62,048 nucleotides of DNA, taken from contig MNCI01001841.1 in NCBI GenBank assembly GCA_015680685.1, positions 128,589-190,636 of the forward strand, given 5' to 3'. Below are positions 12,350-23,509 of the stretch, piece by piece. The first letter of the stretch is position 1; the number at the start of each line of letters is the position of its first letter. A program made the position numbers and the translations under genes. The notes under the pieces are model-generated. The model made no database searches, was not told where the DNA came from, and worked only from the letters and a program-made list of their open reading frames with translations. This stretch comes from Gnetum montanum. Its lineage: Eukaryota; Streptophyta; Gnetopsida; Gnetales; Gnetaceae.

Positions 12350-13360
12350 GTTTTAGGCACATTTTTTTGCACGTGAGCTTTTGCCTTTTACATTTGCAAA
12401 CAACCTTATCACAGGATAGGTGTTCCTTTCCCAGGATGAGTTGTGTTATATTCATATGGGAATTTAACCTGCTTACATATGCTTCTCATGCAGCGAATTG
12501 TGTTACGTGCATCATGGACTTTGTGGTTGAGCATATGGGAGGGCTTGATAAGTGTAGGGAAAAGCTTGTAAAAGAGGGAAGAGAGCAGAAATTGTGAGTG
12601 CAAGGAATGAGGTAAGGGAGCTTAAAGAGGAGGATAGGATGTGCACTCTGAAGTAGCCAAGCTAATCAAGATAACCACCTTGTAACATTGTAGCATCTGC
12701 TGCTGTGGCAAAACGCACCTTCGACCGATGCCCCTCTGGTCTGCACCCTACAAACACAATAGAAAGCAAACCAAAAGAAATAACCATGATGCAAAATGAA
12801 GGCAAAGGTCTTGCTGTGGACATTGTTGGAGCAACTGATTTTGTTGCTAAGACATGCAGCGTCAAAACTAGGAAGGCCAGCAACGGCCTTGGCAACATCA
12901 GCACGGGGGAGCTAGCATTGAGAAGGCTAGGAGTTGCTATCAATGCAGATGCACAGGAATCCCTGCCCAAGGAAAAAACTCTCAATTCAGCTATGAGATT
13001 GGCTACCACACAGTTAAACGTCTCTTAAGCTTGGATGTTGGTAGGGGTTGGAGGTTAGCAATATTGTGGCTAGGCCACAACACTGCTAGTACTCCAGCAG
13101 CAGGCGTTCACTAGGGAAGCTACTGCTAGGGTGATGAGCCGTGGCGGCAATAGGTCTGGAGGGTCAGTAGGATGTCATATGACATCTCTGGAGGCTCAGC
13201 AAGATGCCAGGAGCAGTGGCACTACATATGTTCTAGAGGGTGTTTTCTTTGCGTTGTGAACTGCATTCTGGAACTGCAATGTCCCACCCCCTGTTGTCAC
13301 TGTGCATGCTTGCTTGTTGTGTACTGGCATAGATGCATGCTGGAGATGTGCTGCGAACCT
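12350..13360. other. Interval between LTR and hairpin array in copy C
   Basis: It corresponds in position to about 23000-23510 in copy D. Two overlapping open frames of about 110 codons lie on opposite strands (12705-13028 plus, 13009-12662 minus), but neither resembles a known family and no homologue appears in copy D. I treat them as chance frames. Confidence 0.4.
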
Positions 13361-13832
13361 ATTTTAAGGTTCTGGTAGACCATGATGTGCTAGTTTAAGG
13401 TCCTAGAAGACCGTATGTCCTAGTTTATCATCATAGCGGATGGTTGCTGTACTGGTTTAAGGTCCCAGTAGACCGTATATGCCAATTTAACGTCATAGCA
13501 GATGGTCATTTTGCTAGTTTAAGGTCCTAGCAGACCGTTGTGCTAGTTTTTCATCATAGTGGATGGTGGATGAGCTAGTTTAAGGTCCTAGCAAACTGTC
13601 TGTGCTAGTTTAAGGTCCTAGCAGACCATCTATGCCAGTTTATAGTCATAACAGACTTTCTGTGCCAATTTTACATCATAGCGGACGAGCTTTACTATTT
13701 TTACGTCGTAGAGGACGTTGGTGATGCTTTACTAGTTTAATGTCGTAGTAGATGTTTGCTCACCTTTGCTAGTTTTATGTCATAGTAGATGTTTTTTTGC
13801 CAATTTTACATCGTAGTAGACAAGTTTACCAT
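13360..13832. repeat. Hairpin tandem array 1 (about 31 bp period)
   Basis: About 14 imperfect units contain TAGTTTAAGGTCCTAGCAGA or variants, spaced about 30-35 bp. Each unit has short complementary arms around a six-base loop, for example GGTC-CTAGCA-GACC (near 13515) and ACGTC-GTAGAG-GACGT (near 13705). The array starts directly after the integrase stop of pol C. Confidence 0.85.
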
Positions 13833-13844
13833 GTTCATGCTTTA

Positions 13845-16800
13845 GATGTAGTATGACTTGAGATACGAGTGATTCAATGGATTTGCAAACTCGTTGTCGT
13901 CCATGTCTGCCAGCTTGAAGGCCCCATTCCCAAAGGCTTTTGTGACCATGTATGGACCTTCCCAATTTGCTGAGAATTTTTTCACGTGCTCATGGACAGC
14001 CTTGAGAATGAGGTCTCCCATCTGTATTGGCCATTAAAGCAGATTTTCATGATGTTTCTATCATTTCTTATTCTAATAATGCTCTATGTGATCCAGTCTC
14101 TATGCACGTTCCTCCTCTATTGAGTCAAGGTCGATGATCCTCGACTCATTGTTTTGGGCTTCACTCATGACATTTGATAGGATCATTCGAAGTGATGGCA
14201 CCTACAACTCAAGAGGTAACACCGCTTTAGATCCATAAACAAGACTATAGGTGTCTTACTTGTCGCAGTCCTGCATGTTGTCCTGTAAGCCCATAACACA
14301 TAGAGGATTTGCTCATGCCATCGCCTCTTACTGTTGTTAAGCATTCTTTTCAACAAGTTGATGATGGACTTATTTGTAGCCTCTACCTATCTATTTTCCT
14401 ATGGGTAATATAACAAGAAGAATGATTTTCTAATGCCAAGATTCTTGTAGAAGGTTTGGGTTTTCGTACTACTAAATTGTGGCCCGTTGTCGGTCACAAT
14501 AGTCATAGGAAGCCCAAAACTTATCACGATGTTGTCCAAGATAAAGTGGAAAATCTACTGAGATGTAGTCTTCCTCAGGGGGATAGCCTCTACCCACTTA
14601 GTAAAATACTCAATGGTGATGATGATGAAGCTATGCCCTACGGAGAACTTAGGCATGATAGGTCCTATGAGGTCTAGTCCCCATCGCTAGAAAGGCCACG
14701 TAATCTGCATCAGATGCAGCTCTCTAGGTGAAACGTGTATGAGATTTGCACATCATTGGCATGTGTCACACATCTTGACTTTGGCCAGGCAATCATGTTC
14801 CATGTGAGGCCAATAGTACCCTAGATGTCTAATTTTTATGGCCATAGCCCTAGGTGCTATGTGTCCACCACACAGTCCCTCGTGTACTTCATTAACCACC
14901 TTCTGTGCTTGCTCCTCATTTACGCATGCCAGCAATATCCCATCATAGGAGAATTTGCACAGGGCATTGCCTCCCCTAAGCACATATTTCCGAGCATGCT
15001 TACGAATCACATCTTTCTGGGTAGATGTCAATCCACTTGTGGGCTTGCCATGTTGTAGGTAGGCTTTAATGTTGGCATACCACTCTTGGGTATTCGCAAC
15101 GCTGATAGAGGCCATGTGTACTACTTGAGTGATAGGCTCAGTACCCTTGGTAATTGAGGTTGGTAAACTTGCGAACAAGTGTGATGGAATATTTAATGCT
15201 AGGGTGGCCAAGGCGTCTGCTATGGTGTTTTCGTTACGTGGCATATGTTGCACGTCCATAGTTGCAAACTGTTTGAGGAGGCTTTTTACTAAGTTGCAAT
15301 AGGGTTGCAGGTGCATAGCTTTGCAAGCATAGACCTCGGTGATTTGATTCACAACTAGTTATGAATCTTCGTGAATTGCCAAGTGTTGTATGCTTAGTGC
15401 TTTGGCTGCTAAGAGACCCTTGAGTGACCCCTCGTACTCCGCCATGTTTTTTGTACAAGGGAACATAAAATGATGAGCTAAAGGATGCATTTCCCCAAAG
15501 GGGAATGTGATGATAGCAGTGGCACTACCCCCTCGCATGGTCGAGGCACCGTCAAAATGCAAAGTAGCTTCAAGATGTGATGGGACAACGTTGATAGTGC
15601 TAACATGCTCATCTGGGAATTCGGGGTCTATGATTGCTTGATCGCCGATGGGTGAGGTTGTAAATTACGTTGCTATGGCCTGACCTTTCATCTACGATTG
15701 GCTCACATAATGCAAATTGAATTCCACTGTTATTGCTTTCCACCGGGCTATCCTACTGCTTTTGTAAATATTGTTTGTGATAGCCTGGAATATGTTGCTT
15801 TTGCAAATAATGTTAATTTTGCTACGAAATAGGTAGTGTCTCCACTTCTTCAATGCAAACACTAAGGCAAGGTAGTTTATCTCCACCTCATTATCTTTCA
15901 CTTCATATGCTATCAGTGCATGACTTAGGTAGTACATTGGTATCTCAGAACCGTGACCCTATTTCTAACATAACAGTGTCGTGATAGATGTGTCTAAGGT
16001 GGCAAGGTAGATGAAGAAAGGCTTGTCCCTCTATGGTGGGTAAATAGTTGAGAGGTGCAAGAGGTCTTTCTTCAGATCATCAAAGGCTTGTTGGCACTAT
16101 GGTATCCATTCGAAGTTAACCCCTTTCTTCAATAGATGTTGCATGAGGTGTAACTTGTTAGTCAACCTTGCTATAAACCTTCTGATGAATTGTACCCTAC
16201 CTTGTAACCTGTGCAATTCTTTAAGGTTTGTAGGAGATGTCAAGTTGACAATGGCCTTAACTTTGTTAGGGTCCACCTGTATTCTGGCCACCGATACTAC
16301 AAACCCTAACATGCATCCGGTTCTCATCCCAAAGACACACGTTTTAGGATTGAGGCATAAATCATGCATCTGGAAACACTTGAGGACTATACCTAGATCA
16401 TTGGGATGATCAGTGACTTCTTTAGATTTCACCGCTATGTCATCCATGTAGTCGTTCATCGTTTCTAGGATGTAGTCGCTAAAGATGTAAGTCATAGCTT
16501 ACTGGTAGGTTGCTCTGGTGTTCTTGAGCCCAAAAGGCATCATAGTGTAACAAAAGGTACCCCATGGGGTCATGAAGGTTGTTGTTAACTAATGCTTTGG
16601 GTTAATGCGAATCTGGTTATAACCGAAGAAACCATCCATGAAGGATAATAGAGCATGACTAGCCGTAGTGTCAATGAGTTGATCGATAATTGAAAGTGGA
16701 AAATCATCTTTAATCATTGCCTTATTCAGATCCCAGAAGTCTATATAGATTCATATTTCTCTTGTTTTCTTAGAAACTACAATGATGTTAGACACCCATT

Positions 16801-17330
16801 CCGAGTAATCAACTACCTAGATGAAATCAGCTTGGTATAGCTTGGTGATTTCATCTCGTACAGCCAATGCGATCTCTGGTTTAACCTTACGAGCCTTCTA
16901 CTTAACTACTTTCATGCACGGGTCTAAGATAATGTTGTGTTGTATCAGCCTCAGATCTAAACCCGGCTCGTTGTATGACCATGCAAAGACTTCAATGTTA
17001 TCTTGCAAAATTTTGGCTACATCTTTGTGCATCTGCTAATATAGGAGGGAACTAAGTTTCAACGTTTTTACCTCCCCCCTGGATGTGGTCATATGTGTTT
17101 CAATGAGAGGGTCCTCAATTACATCCCTAGCCTCTAAATCTAGGGTTTGGACCAGATGCTCAGGCTAGTCTGCGGATGCTTCCAAGGATGCTACGGTGCT
17201 AACTACAGGTGATTCCCATTCTATTAGATCTGGGTTCAGTTGTCTTGCGAGTTTAACATGTGGACTTGCTAAAGATAGAGGTGAAGAGAGATCATGATGG
17301 ATTTCCCTTCTCGCTCAACTTGCCAAAATG
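13845..17330 (-). pseudogene. pol: Tat-like RT-RNaseH-aRNaseH-integrase, copy C
   Basis: Read on the minus strand: a pre-RT linker ending in VFAWSYNEPG (about 17330-16960); RT (about 16900-16100) with DFPLSIIDQLIDTTASHAL, GTFCYTMMPFGLKN and the catalytic YMDDIAVKS near 16455; gypsy RNase H (16000-15690, YLSHALIAYE, FALKKWRHYLF); a second RNase H (15562-15180, HFDGASTMRGGSATAI and the CTKNMAEYE block); the integrase zinc finger (HLGYYWPHMEHDCLAK...CDTC, 14850-14753); the integrase core, still with GLDLIGPIMP and TDNGPQF, so two of the DDE acidic residues remain; and a C-terminal domain (NWEGPYMV...NEFANPLNHSYLK) ending near 13845. Several stops interrupt it, and comparison with pol D shows some arose from CAG. 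Protease is absent here. Confidence 0.85.
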
Positions 17331-17454
17331 AGATGAAAGTCTAGTCAAGAGGTACCTGTTTGCAAGAATTGTGCATAATGATAATTTGCAAAGTAGCAAT
17401 GAGACGTAATTGGTAAAGTATGATGCAAAGCTTAAAATTTTCCATTTTAAGGTC

Positions 17455-17790
17455 ATGATGGACCACTAAGACGTAAAAATACAAAAATTCTAATGTAAAA
17501 GTGAAAAACTACTGATGTAAAAATGCAAGACTGCTAGTTTAATGTCATTGTGGACTGCCTAGACGTAAAGGGCAAAACTACTAGTATAAAGAACGAAAAG
17601 ATGCTAGTGTAAAAATGCAAAACTGCTAATGTAAAAATGTGAAACCACCAGTTTAATGTCATTACGAACTACGAGTGTGTAAAAGGTTGAAACTGCTAGT
17701 TTAATGTCATTGCAGACTGCTAACTAGATTTGAAACTATGCGCTAGGATTGCTAGTTTAAGGTCTTTTCGGACCACCTAAAATGCGAGAT
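17455..17790. repeat. Hairpin tandem array 2
   Basis: Units related to array 1 lie between the start of pol C and the antisense gene. Examples are GGTC-ATGATG-GACC near 17451, GTC-ATTGTG-GAC near 17547 and GGTC-TTTTCG-GACC near 17761. Spacers contain runs of TGTAAAAATGCAAAACTG. Confidence 0.75.
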
Positions 17791-17960
17791 ATTTTTGTGA
17801 AGGCAAACGGTTAGCTTGAAGTGTGTCAAATTTTTTCGCCCAAGCCCACCTGTGTTAATGCGAACAGTGCTACGATGTCGTGGCGAGCATGCTATGCTAC
17901 ACAGAATACTCTGCATTAAACGAAGAGAGATAATGACAAGTTTCCTTTTCACCATCGTGG

Positions 17961-17970
17961 CTATAAATAG
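17961..17970 (+). promoter_or_regulatory. TATA box for the antisense gene of copy C
   Basis: CTATAAATAG, with flanking GTGG and GGATT, lies 140 bp upstream of an ATG at 18101 (AAGATGATGGCTCC). Spacing and orientation fit a plant core promoter for the plus-strand gene. No other TATA-like run lies closer. Confidence 0.5.
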
Positions 17971-18100
17971 GGATTAACCCCTGGTAAACTCGTCATTTTC
18001 ACTGTAACAACGTAGAGCCCACATTCGGAGCATAGAGCGATTTTGCCAATAGAGAGCAAGGCAGTTTGATGTAGGAACGAAGAAAGAGTCAACAAGCAAG

Positions 18101-20389
18101 ATGATGGCTCCTAGGAAAGAACACAAACACCTGACACTCGCCAAGGTCGACGAAGTGAAAGAAACCCTAGGGTGTGTGACACAAGTGTGCATCACGGTGC
18201 GTGAGGAGACATCGTTGATCCTATAGGTCGATGTGCTCCCTCTATTTTCTTTTATGCCTTTGTTATTGCTTTTTTCTCTTCTTATTTCTATTTTTGTGAT
18301 TTTGTTTTGCTATTTGTGTTTTTTCTGGCATCAGGTTATCGTTGTCTTGGCCTTTACATCATCATTGTTGTCATTTCAGCCATGGCGGATGTACAGACGC
18401 TATGCTAAGATTGCATGCAAGGTCGCCTAGACCACCATCACTACAGCTGTCATTACCATAGAGGCTTGGACGATTTGAGCCACTTGGCATGCAAATAGCA
18501 TAGTGTAGGACCTTCAGAAAGGTTTGGCCATGTGTGATGTGATAGTGTAACACGTGTTCTATCATGGCGTATTGTTAATCGCTTTGTTAGGGCTAATCTC
18601 TTTATCACTATAGCATTACCTTCGTGTTTTTTGCTACACTATATGCATGAAGGGAATCATGTTACACTATCTGCTAAAATACTAGTTTTGCTATGCTATG
18701 TTTGAAGTTTACTCAAACATGCCGTTAACATTTGCTATTGTGTTGTGTAGGGTAACACTACAGCCAATCCTGATTGTCCTCAAAATTGTGGGGGTTATGT
18801 GCTATGTTAGCGAAGTAGTGGCCAATGTTCCTATGCCCTAGGTGCGTGTGGGAGAACAAGTGATCTGGTTTCAAGAGGGAGCGTAGGAGTTCCTACAATT
18901 TCTCCTCTAGCGCTTCAGTGTGATCATTTGGTCACACCTGGTGGAAGAGGTAGTGACTGCCATAACAGAAACCTTGTTGCCTGGGGAAAATAAGGGTATT
19001 CTAAGATTTTTGATGGATGGAGCAATTAGCAATGGGCAAGAAGAAGGATCTAGTCAACACCTTAGAAATTTGAGGCTTTTGGCTTAGATCTGGGAGATGC
19101 CTGAGTATAACTACTACCATCCCTACAACACCTTTTTTATTTCACATCACATGGGAACGTGCTTTCAAGACCCACCAGGAACCATTTATAATGTTGGCAA
19201 GTGAGTTTTGTAACCATGTTCCACTATGATATGCAGTGTTTGCTACGCTAGCCAAATGTTAACGGTGTTTTTGTTACTAGGTTTTTCATCAATGAGGATG
19301 GGCTTCACCACGATACAGATGTGTTGACCTTAGCACAGATGGCGATGTGGGAGTTTTCTTCCGCTGAGACTATACACACAAGTGTGATAAACCAATGCAG
19401 GGGTGAGTACAAAACCTACCCAACTAGGTATCCCAGACTCTACAACAGATGCAAGGAGTCAGGTTGGTTGGATGAGGGATGGACACCCTTTAAACTGATC
19501 ACAGTTGAAGATTCCTTGGATAATGTTCTACCATTCTCATCACTGTATAAACTTGGTAAGCTAAATAGTATGTTTCTGCATGTTTGAGTGTCATTGTTGT
19601 TTTTCTACTATTGGTGCTTTGTCTAACCTATTTTTTACCTTTTCTACTTTTTGGTATTTTTGTGTTTTTTTGTGCTAAATCCTTTTGTGGAAACTTCTAC
19701 AGGGGTGAAGAGGTCCTAAGAGGTGATGGTGATTACCTCTGGGAACCATGAGGCTAATGTCTACTTCAAGTATGGGGAAGTAGACGAGAGCTAATGTTGG
19801 ATATGCAATGCGGCCCTAGAATCCCTGACCAAGCACCTTCAAGATGCTAGGCTCATGGATTTGTTCCTAGCCCTAAATCCAAGTGTCCTCGCTACTAAGA
19901 TCCTCACCCTGGCAGACTCCTTCTCTGAAAAGGTAGACCACTTCCGCACACATGTACATGGCATGCGAGTGGTCCTCGAAATGAATGACCAGCTATTTGT
20001 GGACCTTTTCGGTGTCCCTGCTAATGGCATCCCTATAGGGTCAAAGACCAAGAAAGAGGTGAATTGTCAGAGGGAGGACATTGAGGAGTGGCTAGGGGTT
20101 GCAAAGGGGTGAGAGGGGATCCCCATGGAGAAGATTAAGCTGATTGCCACCAAAGATGTTTATCTCATCTTCCATGCCCATGCCTTCCCCCAACTGCTTT
20201 CCCAAAAAAAAAATCATTGGGATTGAACAAGCTTGGGGAATGTGGGAGGTCATGGAAGAGGGGGCTCTCTACAATTAGGCTATGTATCTGTGCAAGGGCT
20301 TGCAAATTGAAATCGTTGTGCTTCATATGAAGTAGGAGTCTCACTTCAATATGCACTATGCCTTTTACATAGCCTGCTTATGGCTATAA
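18101..20389 (+). pseudogene. Antisense multi-exon gene in copy C (FCP1-like domain)
   Basis: Probable exons: exon 1 18101-about 18171 (MMAPRKEHKHLTLAK; donor uncertain); exon 2 18751-19200; exon 3 19281-19555; exon 4 from 19703. Acceptors TAG/AG and donors GTGAGT (19201) and GTAAG (19556) keep one frame: exon 2 ends on two bases, exon 3 supplies the third, and exon 3 ends on one base that exon 4 completes. Exon 3 is open throughout. Exon 2 has four stops, all TAG (18839, 18884, 18908, 19085). Exons 2-3 resemble the FCP1/NLI-interacting-factor phosphatase fold: FSVIIWSHLVEEVV, then YYHPYNTFFISHHMG and DPPGTIYN. The usual catalytic aspartates are missing: DLDGT-like became LKIVGV, and the later DDS became SHH. 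Exon 4 (LMDLFLALNPSVLATKIL...LFGVPANG) resembles putative plant transposon proteins. The frame is cut by the LTR at 20390. Confidence 0.6.
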
Positions 20390-20929
20390 TGACCTAAATC
20401 GTCAGTGTAAGGCTAGAAGGGAAAACAAACATCAAAAAATCATCAAGCAGACACAGGTAACCCTACCTTTTCTTGAGGGTAAGCTAGAAAAAGGAAATGA
20501 AGGCAAAGTAACTTGGATGGTATGCACACAAATCAACCAAGGACTTCCCTAAGCATAAACTATGGCTTGTGCTAGGGTTATCTTAACTAATGATGTATGA
20601 AATGTAAATGGGAATGTATGAAATGCAAACAAAATGTGTACATAATAGTATTGCAAAAAAAATGTAAACTAAATGTAAAATAGAGTAAACAAAATAATGG
20701 CTGGCATAATGAACTGTATTGTATTCCTTAGAAAAGATGTGCACCAGTCAAAGCGTAGCTGCATGTGTGGATGGCAGGTCAAGCGCCAAGCCCTGGGGCG
20801 ATGTGATTTGTTTCAAAAGTGCTTGGATGCTAAGAGTCAAGTATGTCCGAGTGTCCAAAGTTGCTGGTTAGTGCTTCCTAAGCCATCAACGTCCCAAATT
20901 GCCAACCCTGTTTACGTGAATTGACAAGG

Positions 20930-20937
20930 TATTTATA
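20930..20937 (-). promoter_or_regulatory. LTR TATA box, copy D
   Basis: The minus strand reads CCCTATAAATACC, the counterpart of 10778-10785 in copy C. Confidence 0.55.
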
Positions 20938-21389
20938 GGGTTTGGCTAGGTTCAGGCATGGAATTCATGGATGGAATCGATAGCTGAGAGATGAGAGGAA
21001 AATGAATCATGTGACACATGTCCAATGGATAGCTGTGTGTGAGTTGAACGTGTGTGGGCAAGCTACGTTTTTGACCAGGTACATTGTATCTTACAACATG
21101 TGTTGGCTTACTCAAGCTAACTTAGGCTCATGGAAATAGATACAATTTGAAGCGTAAGAGCTTGGTAGGGCCATACATGATGAACATTTCCAATGAAAAA
21201 TCATAATGTACTACTGTAGGGCCAGCTCACTTGAAACTTCTTGATCTCTGAATTGACTACTGTAGGATGTCGATCTGAGTGGTTTTGTGGCTGTTTGAGG
21301 CATTTTTGTTCCACAAAGGCTTCCAGCATGAGTTGATCTTGTCTTGGCATGTCTTTAGTGTGAGTTTGGCATGCTTCACATCAAGCATG

Positions 21390-22170
21390 ATTAGTACTCA
21401 CGCTGCCAGCATGACTTCAACATGACCTCAGTGTGAGTGAGCCAAAAATGACATATTTCACCCCAAATTTTGATTTTTGAAGCTTGATTCTTAAAATGTA
21501 ATGATTTCTTAACTGTGATTGACCTTGAGAATGATCTACAATTTAAAAAATTGAGCCTGATGTGACTTTTTTACACCACTTTTGGGTAGCTTACGCTGGA
21601 CTCACATTGCCAGCGTGAGTGCAGCGTGACCATAGTGTGAGCTGCAAAAACTTGCAAATTTTGGACATGAAATCTAGAATTCTGGAGGCCAAAATCTAAA
21701 GTTTTCAACAAATGAACCCTGAGGATGACTTTCACCTTGGAAATCAAATCATTTTGACTCATTTTTGGGCTTCAAAAGTTACTCACGTTGCACTCACGCT
21801 ACCAACGTGACCTCAGCATGAGCGTGAAAATGTGAAAAATTTGTCTCCAAATTTGAATTCCTGAATGCTAAAGCTTCAACTGGTCATTAGTGGCCCTTGA
21901 GGATGGCTTACAGCTTGAAAATTAGATCATTTTGACTCAGTTTTGGGGCTGTCAGAGTTAATCACGCTGTACTCATGCTACCAGCATGACCTCAACGTGA
22001 CCACAATGTGAGTGAAAAAATTTGCACTTTTTGATCTGAAATTTGAATCCTTGAATGCTGAAAATTTGAACTAGGCACATCAGTGACCCTTGAGAGTGCC
22101 TTTCATCCTCAGACTAGGCCACCTTTGACTTGATTCTGATGCCATTTGGAGTTGCTCATGCTAAGTGCAA
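21390..22170. repeat. About 190 bp tandem repeat with hairpins in the LTR of copy D
   Basis: Four to five diverged units start near 21396, 21597, 21790, 21969 and 22156 (spacing about 180-200 bp). Each opens with a CTCAYGCTNCCAGCATGA-like core followed by CCTCA..TGTGAG and an AT-rich stretch ending in TTTTGACTCATTTTTGG-type sequence. Cores are self-complementary, for example TCATGCT-ACC-AGCATGA near 21975 and ACTCAC-ATTGCCAGC-GTGAGT near 21600. Confidence 0.8.
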
Positions 22171-22844
22171 GCTAGCTTGGCAAGCCGAGCGTGAGCAAGC
22201 TGGGCATGAGTTCCATGCCTTAGTCAAATTTTTGCTTCCCAAAAGCTAAAAAGGCTTTGGGTTGTTTTCATTTCAAAGTGTTAGGCCAAAATTAGTGGTG
22301 TTTCATTGGCCCCTCTTTGTTGATGTCTAGAAGAATTCACTTGAGAGGTGTCGACAAAGAAGTGCAAAACATCATGAACAACCAAGCATCAAGCATTAAC
22401 TGTCAGTCCTTGGCCAGATGTCATCACACCATGTTCAAAAGTATATGGGATTGGGGAAGTGTAGTTCAAGATGCAAGGGAATTGATTGTAACTGGGAGAA
22501 GCCAGGAGTTGATCAAGGGTTATAATTGCTGCCAAGATTGTGGGAGAGGGATGCTCTCACGTGAATGAGCTATATCCTTGGTCCTTGTCAATAGCCAGTG
22601 TTTAGCAGACTCGGAGCCAAGACATAGGAGGTTCACTCTTTAGAGAAACGGGACTCTTATAAAGTGTTTATGGGGCCCATTGTAAATAGCCAAAGCCATG
22701 CGATGATGTGCAACATGATCTCTTTGAGATACGAGTGTAACGATTTTCCAAGACAATTGCCTTCTCGCCTGGGGCTTGTATGAGAATAGCCAATAGTCTT
22801 TGGTTTATGATGTCAATGGGATCATGAAAACATTTTTCATGCAT

Positions 22845-22950
22845 TTTTCTCTTTGACCCTTGTGTTCTTTTTCTTTTTGTTTGTTTCTTATTTTCCTTTG
22901 TTTTTGTTTTCTTTTCTATTTTTCTTTTCTTCTTTTGAGTTCTTTTGAAA
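22845..22950 (-). other. Pyrimidine-rich tract, possible polypurine tract region
   Basis: About 100 bases consist almost only of T and C with occasional G (purine-rich on the minus strand). The position between the pol-side interval and the LTR fits a polypurine tract region, but no sharp LTR edge is visible. Confidence 0.35.
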
Positions 22951-23509
22951 GAGCTTGCTTTTAGTACTGTGCTAGTGCTCGAGCGCTTGCATTTTGTATT
23001 ATGTATCATGTACTATGTTTTGCGTTACAACTGCTTAGAGAATCACAGTGTGTAACAATGTATCAAGAGCTTTGGGGTGAGTAGAACGTATCCAACGGTA
23101 ATTGAATAGGATAAGGGGAACATGATGGGAAATAGGGAATGCATCAAGAGTTGGGAATGTACTTATGAACGGATTGATTAACCCAGTTGTGGGCATTAGG
23201 AAGAATGTGATACCTTGTCATCATGATGAAGTGCATCCATGCACTAATGCCTTAGGCGTGTCATCTTGAAAACAGAAATCCAAGGAGATAGGGGAAGCCA
23301 CAAATGATTTGGTTAGCTAAGCACTTTAAACCTGAAAGCAAACAAGGAGATGGAGCCACTGCGTGCAATTTAAAAGCAAACAGCATCATGAACAACATCA
23401 GCCTCAATAATGTCTATGAGACAAATTATGCAACAAGTTCTTTATGGAACAGGCACAACCAATTGCAACAACATATCTTTTCAAGTATTGCCTAGTCGTC
23501 AATGATGTT

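Larger units (their letters stand above)
10130..12350 (-). repeat. 3' LTR of copy C (right end uncertain)
   Basis: The left edge TGACCAAAAACG at 10130 matches the left edge TGACCTAAATCG of the copy D LTR at 20390. Both then carry a minus-strand TATA box about 550-650 bp in, and a shared block further right (GGCCCCTCTTT... at 12015 and 22311, followed by TCGACAAAGAA). The first 120 bp are CG-rich compared with the neighbourhood. Frames inside are not convincing genes. The right edge is not resolved. Confidence 0.55.
10130..20389 (-). mobile_element. Tat-like Ty3/gypsy element, copy C (5'-truncated)
   Basis: On the minus strand, from right to left: an antisense gene truncated at 20389; a hairpin-repeat array (17455-17790); an RT-RNaseH-aRNaseH-integrase block (17330-13845); a second hairpin array (13832-13360); and a 3' LTR reaching 10130. 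Gag, protease and 5' LTR are absent. The order matches copy D at 20390-35620. The two RNase H domains place it in the Tat group (Tat/Ogre/Retand relatives). The start of the copy D LTR cuts its antisense gene at 20389. Confidence 0.7.
20390..22950 (-). repeat. 3' LTR of copy D (right end uncertain)
   Basis: The left edge TGACCTAAATCGTCAG pairs with the copy C LTR start at 10130. It carries a conserved minus-strand TATA box (20930-20937), a tandem repeat zone (21390-22170) and a block shared with copy C (near 22311). A long pyrimidine-rich run at 22845-22950 may mark the polypurine tract side on the minus strand. The immediate left flank is the truncated antisense gene of copy C. Confidence 0.5.

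Noticed and set aside
12662-13028. Two overlapping frames of about 110 codons on opposite strands
   Set aside because: No family resemblance, no counterpart in copy D, and complementary frames in a GC-richer stretch are expected by chance.
13360-13832. CRISPR array
   Set aside because: Units are imperfect, the spacers are themselves related, the DNA is plant nuclear and no cas genes exist. It is a tandem hairpin repeat.
16143-16409. Plus-strand frame of 88 codons opposite pol C
   Set aside because: Antisense shadow of the well supported RT/RNase H sequence.
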